Shown piece after piece: positions 1 through 7,937 of a stretch of DNA of 28,767 nucleotides; position 1 is the first letter of the stretch, and the number at the start of each line of letters is the position of its first letter. The DNA is from SFDP01 sp051653625 (GTDB taxonomy: Bacteria > Bacillota > Clostridia > Lachnospirales > Lachnospiraceae), in assembly GCA_051653625.1 (NCBI GenBank), contig JBOFWM010000099.1:1-28767 (forward strand), in the 5' to 3' direction. The translations under genes and the position numbers were made by a program. The notes below the pieces were generated by a model. It saw only the letters and a program-made list of their open reading frames with translations. It did not search any database and was not told where the DNA came from.

Positions 1-104
1 CTTTATTAACTATACCCATTTATCAGCATTCGGTATTTGATACTACGATATCCATCACTATCGGCTCTGTTTTAGAGGTAAATAAAAATCGTCAAAGCCA
101 GTAA
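1..104 (+). other. possible 3' end of an upstream gene
   Basis: One forward frame (from base 3) stays open from the window edge to a TAA at 102-104 and would give a 33-residue, partly hydrophobic tail. The other two forward frames stop early. I do not recognise the family, and the stretch is too short to prove that it codes. It could equally be intergenic sequence. Confidence 0.2.
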
Positions 105-126
105 AATCAATAGATTTAGGCTTGAC
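91..126 (+). other. imperfect hairpin upstream of the DUF4097-type gene
   Basis: GTCAAAGCC (91-99) pairs with GGCTTGAC (119-126) with one bulged A. Inside it a second short stem, AAATC/GATTT, closes on AATA. No T-run follows, so it is not a classical terminator. It ends 19 nt before the start codon at 146, so it could be a leader structure or the end of an upstream transcript. Confidence 0.35.
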
Positions 127-145
127 AGAATAGGAAGGAAGAGAT

Positions 146-961
146 ATGAGTAAATCTACAAAAATGATAGTTGTTATTGCATTAATTTCCATTGGGGTTG
201 GTATTGTGCTAAGTGGAACTACCATGTTATACCATTTTTTTTCTCGTACTTATTCAAACCAAGAGAATACAAATGAAAGTAAATATGAAAGTAAATATGA
301 TAAGACGGATATTCGAAATATTAATATTGAAGTCGGAGGAGGAGAAATTTATATTCTAGAATCAGAAGATGAAGAAATAGAAATTAATGCGAGCGATATA
401 GTTCAATGTGAAATAAGAAATAATACATTACTTATTACAAATAAAAGAAATAAAGATTTATTAAATGAATCAGCAACGATATATTTATATCTACCAAATA
501 CAATAGATTTAGAAGAAATTGATATTAGAATTGGTGCTGCATTATTAGAAGCATCTTCTCTGGTTGCAAAAGAAATTTCATTAGATGTTGGTGCAGGTAG
601 TATGGCAATTGACAATTTAAAGACTAGAGAATTAGAGATTAATGTAGGAATGGGTCAAATGACGTTACATAATTGTGATATAAAAGAGGGTGAGTTCGAA
701 GTTGGAATTGGAAATCTTTATTTTAATGGAGACATTGAAAATAATATAGATGCAAAAGTTGGATTAGGAAATATGGAATTTCTTTTAACTGCAGGTCGAG
801 ATGATTATAATTATGAGTTAGAAGTATCTATGGGAAGTATTGCAATAGGAGATCAGTATTATGCTGGAAGTATCTCAGAAAATAAAAGAAATAAAGGGGC
901 AAATGCTACGTTGGACTTAGAATGTTCAATGGGAAATATTGATGTATCTTTTTTGGAATAA
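146..961 (+). CDS. membrane-anchored DUF4097-type beta-strand-repeat protein
   Basis: The 271-residue protein has one N-terminal hydrophobic helix (about residues 7-33), a short charged linker, and then a C-terminal domain of short beta strands. In that domain a motif of hydrophobic residue plus G-x-G or M-G recurs about every 20 residues (IGAA, VGAG, VGMG, VGIG, VGLG, SMGS, SMGN). This is the pattern of the DUF4097 putative adhesin/beta-solenoid family, often found next to PspC or DUF1700 proteins and thought to act at the envelope. A GGAAGGAAGAG ribosome site precedes the ATG. The PspC-domain gene follows 26 nt later, probably in the same operon. The linker holds a 12-bp tandem duplication (274-297) that encodes ESKY twice. 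Molecular function is unknown; surface exposure is inferred from the anchor. Confidence 0.75.
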   Translation: MSKSTKMIVVIALISIGVGIVLSGTTMLYHFFSRTYSNQENTNESKYESKYDKTDIRNINIEVGGGEIYILESEDEEIEINASDIVQCEIRNNTLLITNKRNKDLLNESATIYLYLPNTIDLEEIDIRIGAALLEASSLVAKEISLDVGAGSMAIDNLKTRELEINVGMGQMTLHNCDIKEGEFEVGIGNLYFNGDIENNIDAKVGLGNMEFLLTAGRDDYNYELEVSMGSIAIGDQYYAGSISENKRNKGANATLDLECSMGNIDVSFLE

Positions 962-987
962 AGTAATAATGGAAAGGAGAAAATGTG

Positions 988-1173
988 ATGAAAAAATTAA
1001 TGAAATCAAGAACAAATAAGGTAATATGTGGAGTATGTGGAGGTGTTGGAGAATATTTTAATGTGGATCCAACAATCATCCGTTTGTTATGGATTGTATT
1101 TATGTTTTTAGGTGGAAGCGGAATTCTTGCGTATCTTATTGCAGCAGTAATTATACCAGAAGAAATTTATTAG
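988..1173 (+). CDS. PspC-domain envelope protein
   Basis: This short protein (61 residues from ATG 988) is almost entirely one PspC domain. It has a basic N-terminus with SRTNKVICGVCGG, then EYFNVDPTIIRLLW, then a glycine-rich hydrophobic segment ending in IIPEE. PspC proteins are small membrane proteins linked to the phage-shock/envelope-stress response. Here there is no PspA neighbour, only the DUF4097-type gene upstream, a common Firmicute pairing. I chose ATG 988 over the adjacent GTG 985 because AAAGGAGA ends at 980, 7 nt upstream. The family is clear; the exact role in this organism is inferred. Confidence 0.85.
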   Translation: MKKLMKSRTNKVICGVCGGVGEYFNVDPTIIRLLWIVFMFLGGSGILAYLIAAVIIPEEIY

Positions 1174-1178
1174 GCATA

Positions 1179-1207
1179 TTGACAAAATAGCATTCATTCA
1201 TTATGAT
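1179..1207 (+). promoter_or_regulatory. sigma-A promoter of the valS T-box transcript
   Basis: TTGACA (1179-1184), a 17-nt spacer and TATGAT (1202-1207) make a near-consensus vegetative promoter. It starts 6 nt after the PspC stop codon. The start of transcription is expected near 1214, which leaves about 300 nt of leader before valS. Confidence 0.8.
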
Positions 1208-1213
1208 GATACG

Positions 1214-1467
1214 AGATAGAAAAAGATAGTGAGAAAGAGGAGTACGTATCACCTGCTTTGTAGAGAGAAGATTCTAGGCTGGAAGATCTTTAAGTAAGGA
1301 ATATGGAAGGTAGCTTTTGAATCGGTAAGATGAATGGAGTAGTTTTACACGGCTAATTCCCGTTACAGAATCAATAAGACTTTTCAAAGAAATTGGAAAG
1401 TGAACAAAGGTGGTACCGCGATCATTCGCCCTTTGCTTTTATACAATATAAAAGTGAAGGGTTTTTT
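1214..1467 (+). promoter_or_regulatory. T-box riboswitch, tRNA-Val responsive (valS leader)
   Basis: The leader has the T-box hallmarks: an AGTA motif (1241-1244), AGAGAG (1262-1267) and GGCTGG (1277-1282) from the Stem I distal region, and the T-box core TGGTACCGCG (1411-1420). AAAGG (1406-1410) can pair with CCTTT (1430-1434) to form the antiterminator. The same bases are taken up by the terminator stem 1429-1461. The bulge UGGU would pair with an ACCA tRNA end, as expected for an A discriminator. A GTA at 1310-1312, followed by GAA a few bases on, is the likely valine specifier codon; that assignment is less certain than the T-box itself. Uncharged tRNA-Val should allow read-through into valS. 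Confidence 0.93.
1429..1467 (+). terminator. T-box attenuator terminator
   Basis: A 14-bp stem, with 1429-1442 pairing to 1448-1461 and including two G-U wobbles, closes on a 5-nt loop and is followed by six T residues (1462-1467). It excludes the antiterminator helix that contains 1430-1434. Confidence 0.9.
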
Positions 1468-1517
1468 AATGCGATATAAAATATATTATATAATATAGAA
1501 GAAAGGGAAAGAAAAAA

Positions 1518-4166
1518 ATGAGTAAAGAATTAGAAAAAACATATGACCCACATGGAATAGAGGATAAAATTTATAGTCATTGGACAGAAAAAAAATATTT
1601 TAGAGCAGAAGTAGATCATAGTAAAAAGCCATTTACAATTGTGATACCTCCTCCAAATATTACAGGACAACTTCACATGGGTCATGCTCTTGACAATACC
1701 ATGCAAGATATTTTAATACGATTTAAAAGAATGCAAGGATATAATGCTCTTTGGCAACCAGGTACTGACCATGCAAGTATTGCTACAGAAGTAAAAATCA
1801 TCGAAAAAATGAAAGAAGATGGTGTAACAAAAGAAGAGATTGGACGAGAAGGATTTTTAGAACGTGCATGGGATTGGAAAAGAGAGTACGGCGGAAGAAT
1901 CATTGAACAATTAAAAAAATTAGGTGCTAGTTGTGATTGGGACAGAGAACGTTTTACAATGGATGAAGGTTGTAATAAAGCTGTAACAGAAGTATTTTGT
2001 AATATGTATGAAAAAGGTTGGATTTACAAGGGGAGTAGAATTATTAACTGGTGTCCAATTTGTAATACTTCTATTTCAGATGCAGAAGTTGAATACGAAG
2101 AAAAAGCAGGTCATTTTTGGCACATTAAATATAATGTAGTTGGAAGTGAAGAATCTTTAGTTTTTGCGACTACAAGACCAGAAACAATGCTTGGAGATAC
2201 AGCGGTTGCAGTGAATCCAGAAGATGAGCGATACAAACATTTAATCGGTAAAAAGGTACTTCTTCCTATTACAAATAGAGAAATACCAATAATTGCAGAT
2301 AGTTATGTAGATATGGAATTTGGTACAGGTGTTGTTAAAATTACTCCTGCACATGATCCAAATGACTTTGAGGTTGGAAAACGTCATAATTTAGAAGAAA
2401 TTAATGTAATGAATGATGATGCAACAATTAATGAACGCGGTGGAAAATTTGCAGGTCTTGATCGATATGATGCAAGAAAAGAAATCGTAAAAGAATTAGA
2501 AGCAATGGGTCACCTTATTAAAATTGAGGATCATACTCATAATGTAGGAACACATGATCGTTGCAAAACAATCATTGAACCTATGATAAAAAAACAATGG
2601 TTTGTGAAAATGGAAGAATTGATTAAACCTGCAAGAGAAGCTGTAAAACAAGGAGATATTCAATTAATTCCAGAGAGAATGGATAAAACGTATTATAATT
2701 GGACCGATAATATTCGTGATTGGTGTATCAGTAGACAGTTATGGTGGGGACATAGAATCCCAGCATATGTTTGTGCGGATTGTGGAGAAATTATTGTTTC
2801 AAAAGAAAAGGTAGAAACTTGTAGCAAATGTGGTGGAATAAAGTTAGAACAAGATCCGGATACACTAGATACTTGGTTCTCATCAGCACTTTGGCCATTT
2901 TCAACACTTGGTTGGCCAGAAATGACAGAAGATCTAAAATATTTTTACCCAACAGATGTGTTAGTAACAGGATATGATATTATTTTCTTCTGGGTTATTC
3001 GCATGATTTTCTCGGGATATGAACACATGGGAGAAAAACCATTTAAAACAGTATTATTTCATGGATTAATTCGTGATGATAAAGGTCGAAAAATGTCAAA
3101 ATCTTTAGGCAATGGTATAGATCCACTTGATATTATTGATGAATATGGTGCTGATGCACTTCGTTTGACTTTAATTACAGGAAATGCACCTGGAAATGAT
3201 ATGCGTTTTTATAAGGAACGTGTGGAAGCGAGTCGTAATTTTGCAAATAAAGTATGGAATGCATCAAGATTTATTATGATGAATATGGAAGAGAAAGAAA
3301 TTACAAAGATTCCAACTACTTCTCTGGAACCAGCAGATCGATGGATTTTATCAAAATTAAATACTGTGATTAAAGATGTAACACATAATATGGAACAATT
3401 TGAACTTGGTATTGCAGTACAAAAAATTTATGATTTTATCTGGGATGAATTCTGTGATTGGTATATTGAAATGGTAAAACCAAGACTTTATAATTCAGAT
3501 AATGTGGAAAGTCAAAATGCAGTATTATTTACATTAAAAACGGTTCTTATCGATGCGCTTAAATTATTACATCCATTTATGCCGTTTATTACAGAAGAAA
3601 TTTTTACAACTCTTCAAACAGAAGAAGATTCTATTATGGTAAGCGATTGGCCGGTTTATCAAGAAGAACATGAATTTTATGCAGAGGAAAAAGCAATCGA
3701 ACAAATGAAAGAGGCTATTCGTGGTATTCGTAATGTTCGTTCGGGAATGAATGTACCACCTAGTAAAAAAGCACAAGTAATTATTGTGAGTGAGAAAGAA
3801 GATGTATTACGCATTTTTGAAGAGGGAAAATTATTTTTTGCCCCACTAGCATATGCAAGTGAAGTTCTTACAAAGCAAGATGAAACAAATATACCAGAAG
3901 ATGCAGTATCTGTAGTGATTCCAAATGCTGTTTGCTATATACCATTTGAAGAATTAGTAGATATTAAACAAGAAATAGAGCGCCTTTTAAAAGAAGAACA
4001 AAAATTAATTGGAGAATTAAATCGTGTAAATGGGATGTTGAGTAATGAACGATTTATTTCAAAAGCACCAGAAAGTAAAATAAATGAAGAAAAAGAAAAA
4101 CTTGTAAAGTATGAAGAAATGATAGAGCAAGTAAGAACAAGACTAAAACAATTAGGAAATAAATAA
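1518..4166 (+). CDS. valS: valine--tRNA ligase
   Basis: This class I aminoacyl-tRNA synthetase charges tRNA-Val with valine in the cytoplasm. The 882-residue length is normal. The ATP-binding HIGH-type motif is PPPNITGQLHMGHAL (HMGH at 53-56), and KMSKS lies at 525-529 after KGR. The editing (CP1) domain lies between them and includes the TTRPETMLGDTAVAV element. Zinc-type cysteine clusters are visible (CPIC near 174, and CADC/CSKC near 415-440). The anticodon-binding domain follows, and the protein ends in a lysine/glutamate-rich coiled-coil arm typical of ValRS. The gene is controlled by the T-box leader upstream. folC begins at the next base after the stop, so the two are translationally linked. 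Confidence 0.98.
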   Translation: MSKELEKTYDPHGIEDKIYSHWTEKKYFRAEVDHSKKPFTIVIPPPNITGQLHMGHALDNTMQDILIRFKRMQGYNALWQPGTDHASIATEVKIIEKMKEDGVTKEEIGREGFLERAWDWKREYGGRIIEQLKKLGASCDWDRERFTMDEGCNKAVTEVFCNMYEKGWIYKGSRIINWCPICNTSISDAEVEYEEKAGHFWHIKYNVVGSEESLVFATTRPETMLGDTAVAVNPEDERYKHLIGKKVLLPITNREIPIIADSYVDMEFGTGVVKITPAHDPNDFEVGKRHNLEEINVMNDDATINERGGKFAGLDRYDARKEIVKELEAMGHLIKIEDHTHNVGTHDRCKTIIEPMIKKQWFVKMEELIKPAREAVKQGDIQLIPERMDKTYYNWTDNIRDWCISRQLWWGHRIPAYVCADCGEIIVSKEKVETCSKCGGIKLEQDPDTLDTWFSSALWPFSTLGWPEMTEDLKYFYPTDVLVTGYDIIFFWVIRMIFSGYEHMGEKPFKTVLFHGLIRDDKGRKMSKSLGNGIDPLDIIDEYGADALRLTLITGNAPGNDMRFYKERVEASRNFANKVWNASRFIMMNMEEKEITKIPTTSLEPADRWILSKLNTVIKDVTHNMEQFELGIAVQKIYDFIWDEFCDWYIEMVKPRLYNSDNVESQNAVLFTLKTVLIDALKLLHPFMPFITEEIFTTLQTEEDSIMVSDWPVYQEEHEFYAEEKAIEQMKEAIRGIRNVRSGMNVPPSKKAQVIIVSEKEDVLRIFEEGKLFFAPLAYASEVLTKQDETNIPEDAVSVVIPNAVCYIPFEELVDIKQEIERLLKEEQKLIGELNRVNGMLSNERFISKAPESKINEEKEKLVKYEEMIEQVRTRLKQLGNK

Positions 4167-5462
4167 ATGAATCTTAAAGATTATGAAGAAGCAAAGCAAT
4201 ATATTTTAGATATTCCAAAATTTTCATCAAAAAATCAACTTGACGACATAAGAGCATTTTATGAGTTTTTGGGGAATCCCTCTTCTGACAAAAAAATCAT
4301 ACATGTTGCAGGAACAAATGGGAAAGGTTCGGTTTGTGCATATTTAGATTCAATACTTCGTGAATTATCGTACAAAGTAGGACTGTTTACTTCGCCTCAT
4401 CTTGTTGATTTAACAGAAAGAGTTCAAATTAATGGGGTGTGTATTGAAAAAGAAGAGTTTTTTCAAACGGTATTATATATAGAAGATAAATTAGAACAAT
4501 ATGAAAAGAAATATCAGCCAACTTTTTTTGAATATCTTTTTTATGTTGCAATGATTTTATTTCAAAAAGAAAATATGGATTATATTGTATTAGAAACAGG
4601 TCTTGGTGGAAAAAAAGATTGTACTAATATAATAAAACATCCTATTCTATGTGTAATTACAAAGATTGGACTTGATCATGTTGAATATTTAGGAGATACT
4701 TTGGAAAAGATTGCAATGGAGAAGGCGGGGATTATTAAAAAAAATATTCCTCTCCTTACTTTTGAGCAATCTTATGATGTAAATGCTGTTTTTGTAAAAG
4801 AATGTATGAAAAAAGAGACAACATGTAAATTTGTGTCGAAAGAAGAAGTTGACTTCATAAGATTTCATAATAATTCTATTGATTTTTCAATTAAATCTAG
4901 GTATGATGAAAGTACAAGTTTTTCCATACATACAAATGCAAAATATCAAGTACAAAATGCTGTTCTTGCTATAAGAGCTATAGAAGAAGTAGTAACTTTG
5001 AACGAAACAGAATATTTTAAAATTGCAGATGGAATAAGAAAAATGGCATTACCTGGAAGAATGGAAGAGGTTTTGCCTAACTTCTTTCTAGATGGTGCAC
5101 ATAATTGTGATGGAATAGAAGCTTTTATAGAGACTGTTTCTATAATGAAACCTAGGAATAATGTGTATTTATTTTTTAGTGCAGTAGAAGATAAAGAATA
5201 TAAAATGATGAAACAAACATTAGTAGATACAAAGTTATTTACTAATTATTTTACAGCACCTATTGCATCTGATAGAGGACTTAGCATGGAGACTTTGCAA
5301 GATTTATTTCAAGAGGAAAATATTACAATTTGCTCAAGTGTTACAAATGCAATTGAAAGATTATTAAAAATAATAAAAAAAGAAGATTATGTATATGTTG
5401 TTGGCTCTTTATATCTTATTGGAGAGGTTAAAGCATATTTATTAGATAAATATAGCAGTTAG
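4167..5462 (+). CDS. folC: folylpolyglutamate synthase / dihydrofolate synthase family
   Basis: The enzyme adds glutamate to folates (FPGS), and in bifunctional members also to dihydropteroate. The 431-residue protein has the Mur-ligase-like P-loop HVAGTNGKGS (residues 46-55), the folate-loop motif GLFTSPHL (72-79), a GLGGKKDCTN element matching the usual GLGGRxDxTN, and LDGAHNCDG before the C-terminal ligase domain. The start codon directly abuts the valS stop, with AGGAA about 6 nt upstream inside valS. valS-folC adjacency is common in Firmicutes. Sequence alone does not show whether dihydrofolate synthase activity is present. Confidence 0.95.
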   Translation: MNLKDYEEAKQYILDIPKFSSKNQLDDIRAFYEFLGNPSSDKKIIHVAGTNGKGSVCAYLDSILRELSYKVGLFTSPHLVDLTERVQINGVCIEKEEFFQTVLYIEDKLEQYEKKYQPTFFEYLFYVAMILFQKENMDYIVLETGLGGKKDCTNIIKHPILCVITKIGLDHVEYLGDTLEKIAMEKAGIIKKNIPLLTFEQSYDVNAVFVKECMKKETTCKFVSKEEVDFIRFHNNSIDFSIKSRYDESTSFSIHTNAKYQVQNAVLAIRAIEEVVTLNETEYFKIADGIRKMALPGRMEEVLPNFFLDGAHNCDGIEAFIETVSIMKPRNNVYLFFSAVEDKEYKMMKQTLVDTKLFTNYFTAPIASDRGLSMETLQDLFQEENITICSSVTNAIERLLKIIKKEDYVYVVGSLYLIGEVKAYLLDKYSS

Positions 5463-5473
5463 GAGTTGGCGTT

Positions 5474-5617
5474 ATGATAAATTTTGAAGAAGAGTTAAAG
5501 AAATTTCATTTAAGTTTAGAAATTGAAGATGCAGAAGATGCTATTTATAGAAAAAATTTGACGGATATGACAGATTTATTGGTTGAAATTGTAAAAGAGG
5601 CAAAGGAAGAAGAGTAG
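5474..5617 (+). CDS. 47-residue acidic hypothetical protein between folC and the TPR gene
   Basis: This small ORF runs from ATG 5474 to TAG 5615-5617. AGGAG (5461-5465) overlaps the folC stop and sits 8 nt before the start. The product is acidic and helical-looking, rich in Glu and Leu (begins MINFEEELKKFHLSLEIEDA, ends VKEAKEEE), with no signal peptide or membrane helix. It sits tightly between folC and the zinc-ribbon/TPR gene, whose ATG comes 4 nt after its stop. I believe it is a real small protein, from the ribosome site and packing, but I know of no function. Confidence 0.7.
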   Translation: MINFEEELKKFHLSLEIEDAEDAIYRKNLTDMTDLLVEIVKEAKEEE

Positions 5618-5620
5618 ATT

Positions 5621-7051
5621 ATGAATTGTTATAATTGTGGTTGTCCATTGACAAGTCATGATTTTTGTACAAATTGTAGGAAAGATGTCAGTCGATATAA
5701 AAAAATTCTTTCCGCCTCAAATATATATTATAATGAAGGACTAGAGAAGGCAAATGTAAGAGACTTATCTGGTGCAATTGATAGCTTACGTCATTGTGTT
5801 AAGTTGAATAAAAATCATGTTGAAGCAAGAAACCTTTTAGGGTTGATTTATTTTGAAATAGGAGAAACCGTTCAGGCATTAAATGAATGGGTAATTAGTA
5901 AAAATTTAAGGTCAAATAAGAATATTGCAGATGATTATTTATCGATGCTTCAGTCTAATCCAGCTAGATTAGAATCGATGAATCAAACGATAAAAAAATA
6001 TAATCAGTCGTTAAGATATTGCTATCAAGGAAGTTTAGATTTAGCGATTATCCAACTAAAAAAAGTAGTATCACTTAATCCAAAATACTTACAAGCAAGA
6101 CAATTACTTGCTTTAGTATATTTAATTACAAATGAATGGGAAAAAGCAAAAAGAGAATTAGAAAAAGCAAGAGCAATTGATCATAATAATACGATTACAC
6201 TTCGGTATATAAAAGAAGTGGATAGTTATTTTGCAGAACATGATAATAATGAGAAGCAAAAAAATAAACCAAAGCAAAAAAACACGGTCAATAGATCGAA
6301 TATTAGTGAAGATGCATATCAATATCAAAGCGGTAATGAAACGATAATTCAACCTAATATTTCTTATGAACCGAATAATGCGAAATCTTTACTGTATATC
6401 TTTATAGGTTTAGTGCTAGGAATTGCTGCTGCATGGTTTTTAATTCTTCCGGCAAGAATTCAGACAATCCGTAGTGGGATTGATGAAGAAATGAGAGCAA
6501 TCAGTGAACAGTTAGATGAGCGTACTGCTACAGTAAAATCTTTAGAGCAATCCGTTTCTCTATTAGAACGAGAAAAAACAAGTATGGAAGAAAAACTTGC
6601 AGCTTATACAAGTGAAGATGGAGGATTTCAAGGCATTGATAATTTAATGTTAGCAGCGAACTTATATATGGAAAATCCTGAAAAAATAGAAGAAATAGGG
6701 ACGTATTTAGAGGGAGTGAATGCAGAATTTTCAGAATCATCTTCAGAAGCATTTGTTACATTATATAATACTTTAATTAAAAAAGTTGGTAGTTCACTTG
6801 GACCAATTTATTATGAAAAAGGTGCAGAATTTTTGCAAAATGAAGAATATGAAGAAGCTATTAGAGTACTTACGTTGTCTAAAAGATTTGAACCAAATAA
6901 TTCGGATCTTTTATTTGATATTGCTACTGCCTATAAAAAGGTAGGAAATTCAGAAGATGCAATACTTGCATATGAAGAAATTATAGAACGTTTTCCAAAT
7001 ACATCACGTGCAAATAATGCGCAAAGATTTATTGATGAATTAAAAGAATAA
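5621..7051 (+). CDS. zinc-ribbon, TPR-repeat, single-pass membrane protein
   Basis: The 476-residue protein starts with a zinc-ribbon (cysteines 3, 6, 16, 19). TPR-like repeats follow (about 35-100 and 125-205), then a polar Asn/Lys/Gln-rich linker. A single transmembrane helix lies near 256-277, followed by a coiled coil (about 280-330) and a second TPR pair near the C-terminus (about 395-475). The cysteine knuckle and first TPRs are probably cytoplasmic and the second TPR set extracytoplasmic, which would make it a scaffold spanning the membrane. No enzyme motif is seen. It ends the valS-folC transcript, since a strong terminator follows. Its place just before the sporulation operon may be incidental. 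Confidence 0.7.
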   Translation: MNCYNCGCPLTSHDFCTNCRKDVSRYKKILSASNIYYNEGLEKANVRDLSGAIDSLRHCVKLNKNHVEARNLLGLIYFEIGETVQALNEWVISKNLRSNKNIADDYLSMLQSNPARLESMNQTIKKYNQSLRYCYQGSLDLAIIQLKKVVSLNPKYLQARQLLALVYLITNEWEKAKRELEKARAIDHNNTITLRYIKEVDSYFAEHDNNEKQKNKPKQKNTVNRSNISEDAYQYQSGNETIIQPNISYEPNNAKSLLYIFIGLVLGIAAAWFLILPARIQTIRSGIDEEMRAISEQLDERTATVKSLEQSVSLLEREKTSMEEKLAAYTSEDGGFQGIDNLMLAANLYMENPEKIEEIGTYLEGVNAEFSESSSEAFVTLYNTLIKKVGSSLGPIYYEKGAEFLQNEEYEEAIRVLTLSKRFEPNNSDLLFDIATAYKKVGNSEDAILAYEEIIERFPNTSRANNAQRFIDELKE

Positions 7052-7067
7052 GAGGGAATTACTTTAC

Positions 7068-7102
7068 AAAAGAGAGCATGGGAAATTACCAGCTCTTTTT
7101 TT
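7068..7102 (+). terminator. intrinsic terminator between the TPR gene and spoIIAA
   Basis: AAAAGAGAGC (7068-7077) pairs with GCTCTTTTTT (7092-7101) with one G-U. An inner TGG/CCA step (7079-7081 with 7089-7091) extends the stem, and a seven-T run (7096-7102) follows. It separates the vegetative valS transcript from spoIIA. Confidence 0.9.
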
Positions 7103-7130
7103 AATTCAATTATATAAGGGAGGAAGATAC

Positions 7131-7448
7131 ATGAATGTGAAAGAAGATTTCAAAGTAATTGATGATTATCTTTGTATTAAGATGCCAGATGAAATTGATC
7201 ATCATAATGCAGAAAAAATAAGCGGAGGTGCAGATTATTATATTTTACACAATAATATAAATAACATTGTATTTGATTTTGAAGATACATCGCTCATGGA
7301 TAGTTCTGGTATTGGCGTTATTGTTGGAAGGTATAAAAAAATTCTTGCATTTGGAGGAAAAGTTTATGTTGTTCATGCAAATAATAGAATAAAAAAAATT
7401 ATTGAAATGTCGGGATTAAATCGAATTGTAAAAATTGTAGAGGAATAA
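7131..7448 (+). CDS. spoIIAA: anti-sigma F factor antagonist SpoIIAA
   Basis: This STAS-domain protein, when unphosphorylated, binds SpoIIAB and releases sigma F in the forespore. The 105 residues include the phosphorylation loop SLMDSSGIGVIVGRYK. Ser58 falls at the position of the known phospho-serine of the Bacillus protein. GGGAGG lies 7 nt before the ATG. It is the first gene of the spoIIAA-spoIIAB-sigF block. I could not find a convincing sigma-H promoter or Spo0A box in the 79 nt upstream, which also hold the terminator. No phosphatase (SpoIIE) gene is in the window. Confidence 0.97.
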   Translation: MNVKEDFKVIDDYLCIKMPDEIDHHNAEKISGGADYYILHNNINNIVFDFEDTSLMDSSGIGVIVGRYKKILAFGGKVYVVHANNRIKKIIEMSGLNRIVKIVEE

Positions 7449-7467
7449 AGAGGGAAGGATAGAATTT

Positions 7468-7926
7468 ATGAAATGTAATGTAAATCAAAAAGTAGACAAT
7501 GAAATGTATCTAGAGATAAAAGCAATCTCACAAAATGAAGGATTAGCAAGGGTATGTGTTGCAGCATTTATCACACCACTGAATCCAACGTTAGAAGAAA
7601 TTGCGGATGTAAAAACAGCAGTTTCAGAAGCAGTAACAAATGCAATTATACATGGATATGATGGGAATGAGGGAATCGTATACATAAATGCAAAGTTAGA
7701 AAAAGATTTGTTGCTTTTAGAAATAAAAGATGAGGGACAAGGAATCTATGATATTGAAAAAGCAATGGAACCATTATTTACTACAAAAAATGAATTAGAA
7801 AGAGCAGGGATGGGATTTTCTTTTATGGAAGCATTTATGGATGAAGTGGAAGTTGAATCTGAGGTAGGTGTTGGAACAAAGATTTATATGAAAAAAAAAT
7901 TAGGATTATTAGATTGGATTGTATAA
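7468..7926 (+). CDS. spoIIAB: anti-sigma F factor / serine kinase SpoIIAB
   Basis: A GHKL-fold ATPase of 152 residues that binds sigma F and phosphorylates SpoIIAA. The N-box is EAVTNAIIHGY, the G1 box is DEGQGI, and the ATP-lid/G2 region is TTKNELERAGMGFSFME. The C-terminal VGVGTKIYMKK strand is also typical. GAGGGAAGG lies upstream of the ATG, and the gaps to spoIIAA (19 nt) and sigF (11 nt) fit one operon. Confidence 0.97.
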   Translation: MKCNVNQKVDNEMYLEIKAISQNEGLARVCVAAFITPLNPTLEEIADVKTAVSEAVTNAIIHGYDGNEGIVYINAKLEKDLLLLEIKDEGQGIYDIEKAMEPLFTTKNELERAGMGFSFMEAFMDEVEVESEVGVGTKIYMKKKLGLLDWIV

Positions 7927-7937
7927 AAGGTAGATGA

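Noticed and set aside
1208..1250. GATACG (1208-1213) can pair with CGTATC (1245-1250), which looked like the base of T-box Stem I.
   Set aside because: The left arm lies before the expected transcription start (about 1214), so it should not be in the RNA. The AGTA motif fits the specifier-loop side better.
7052..7130. Searched for a sigma-H promoter or Spo0A box before spoIIAA.
   Set aside because: Only a terminator and AT-rich sequence are visible. GAATT-like pieces lack a properly spaced -35, so no promoter is claimed.
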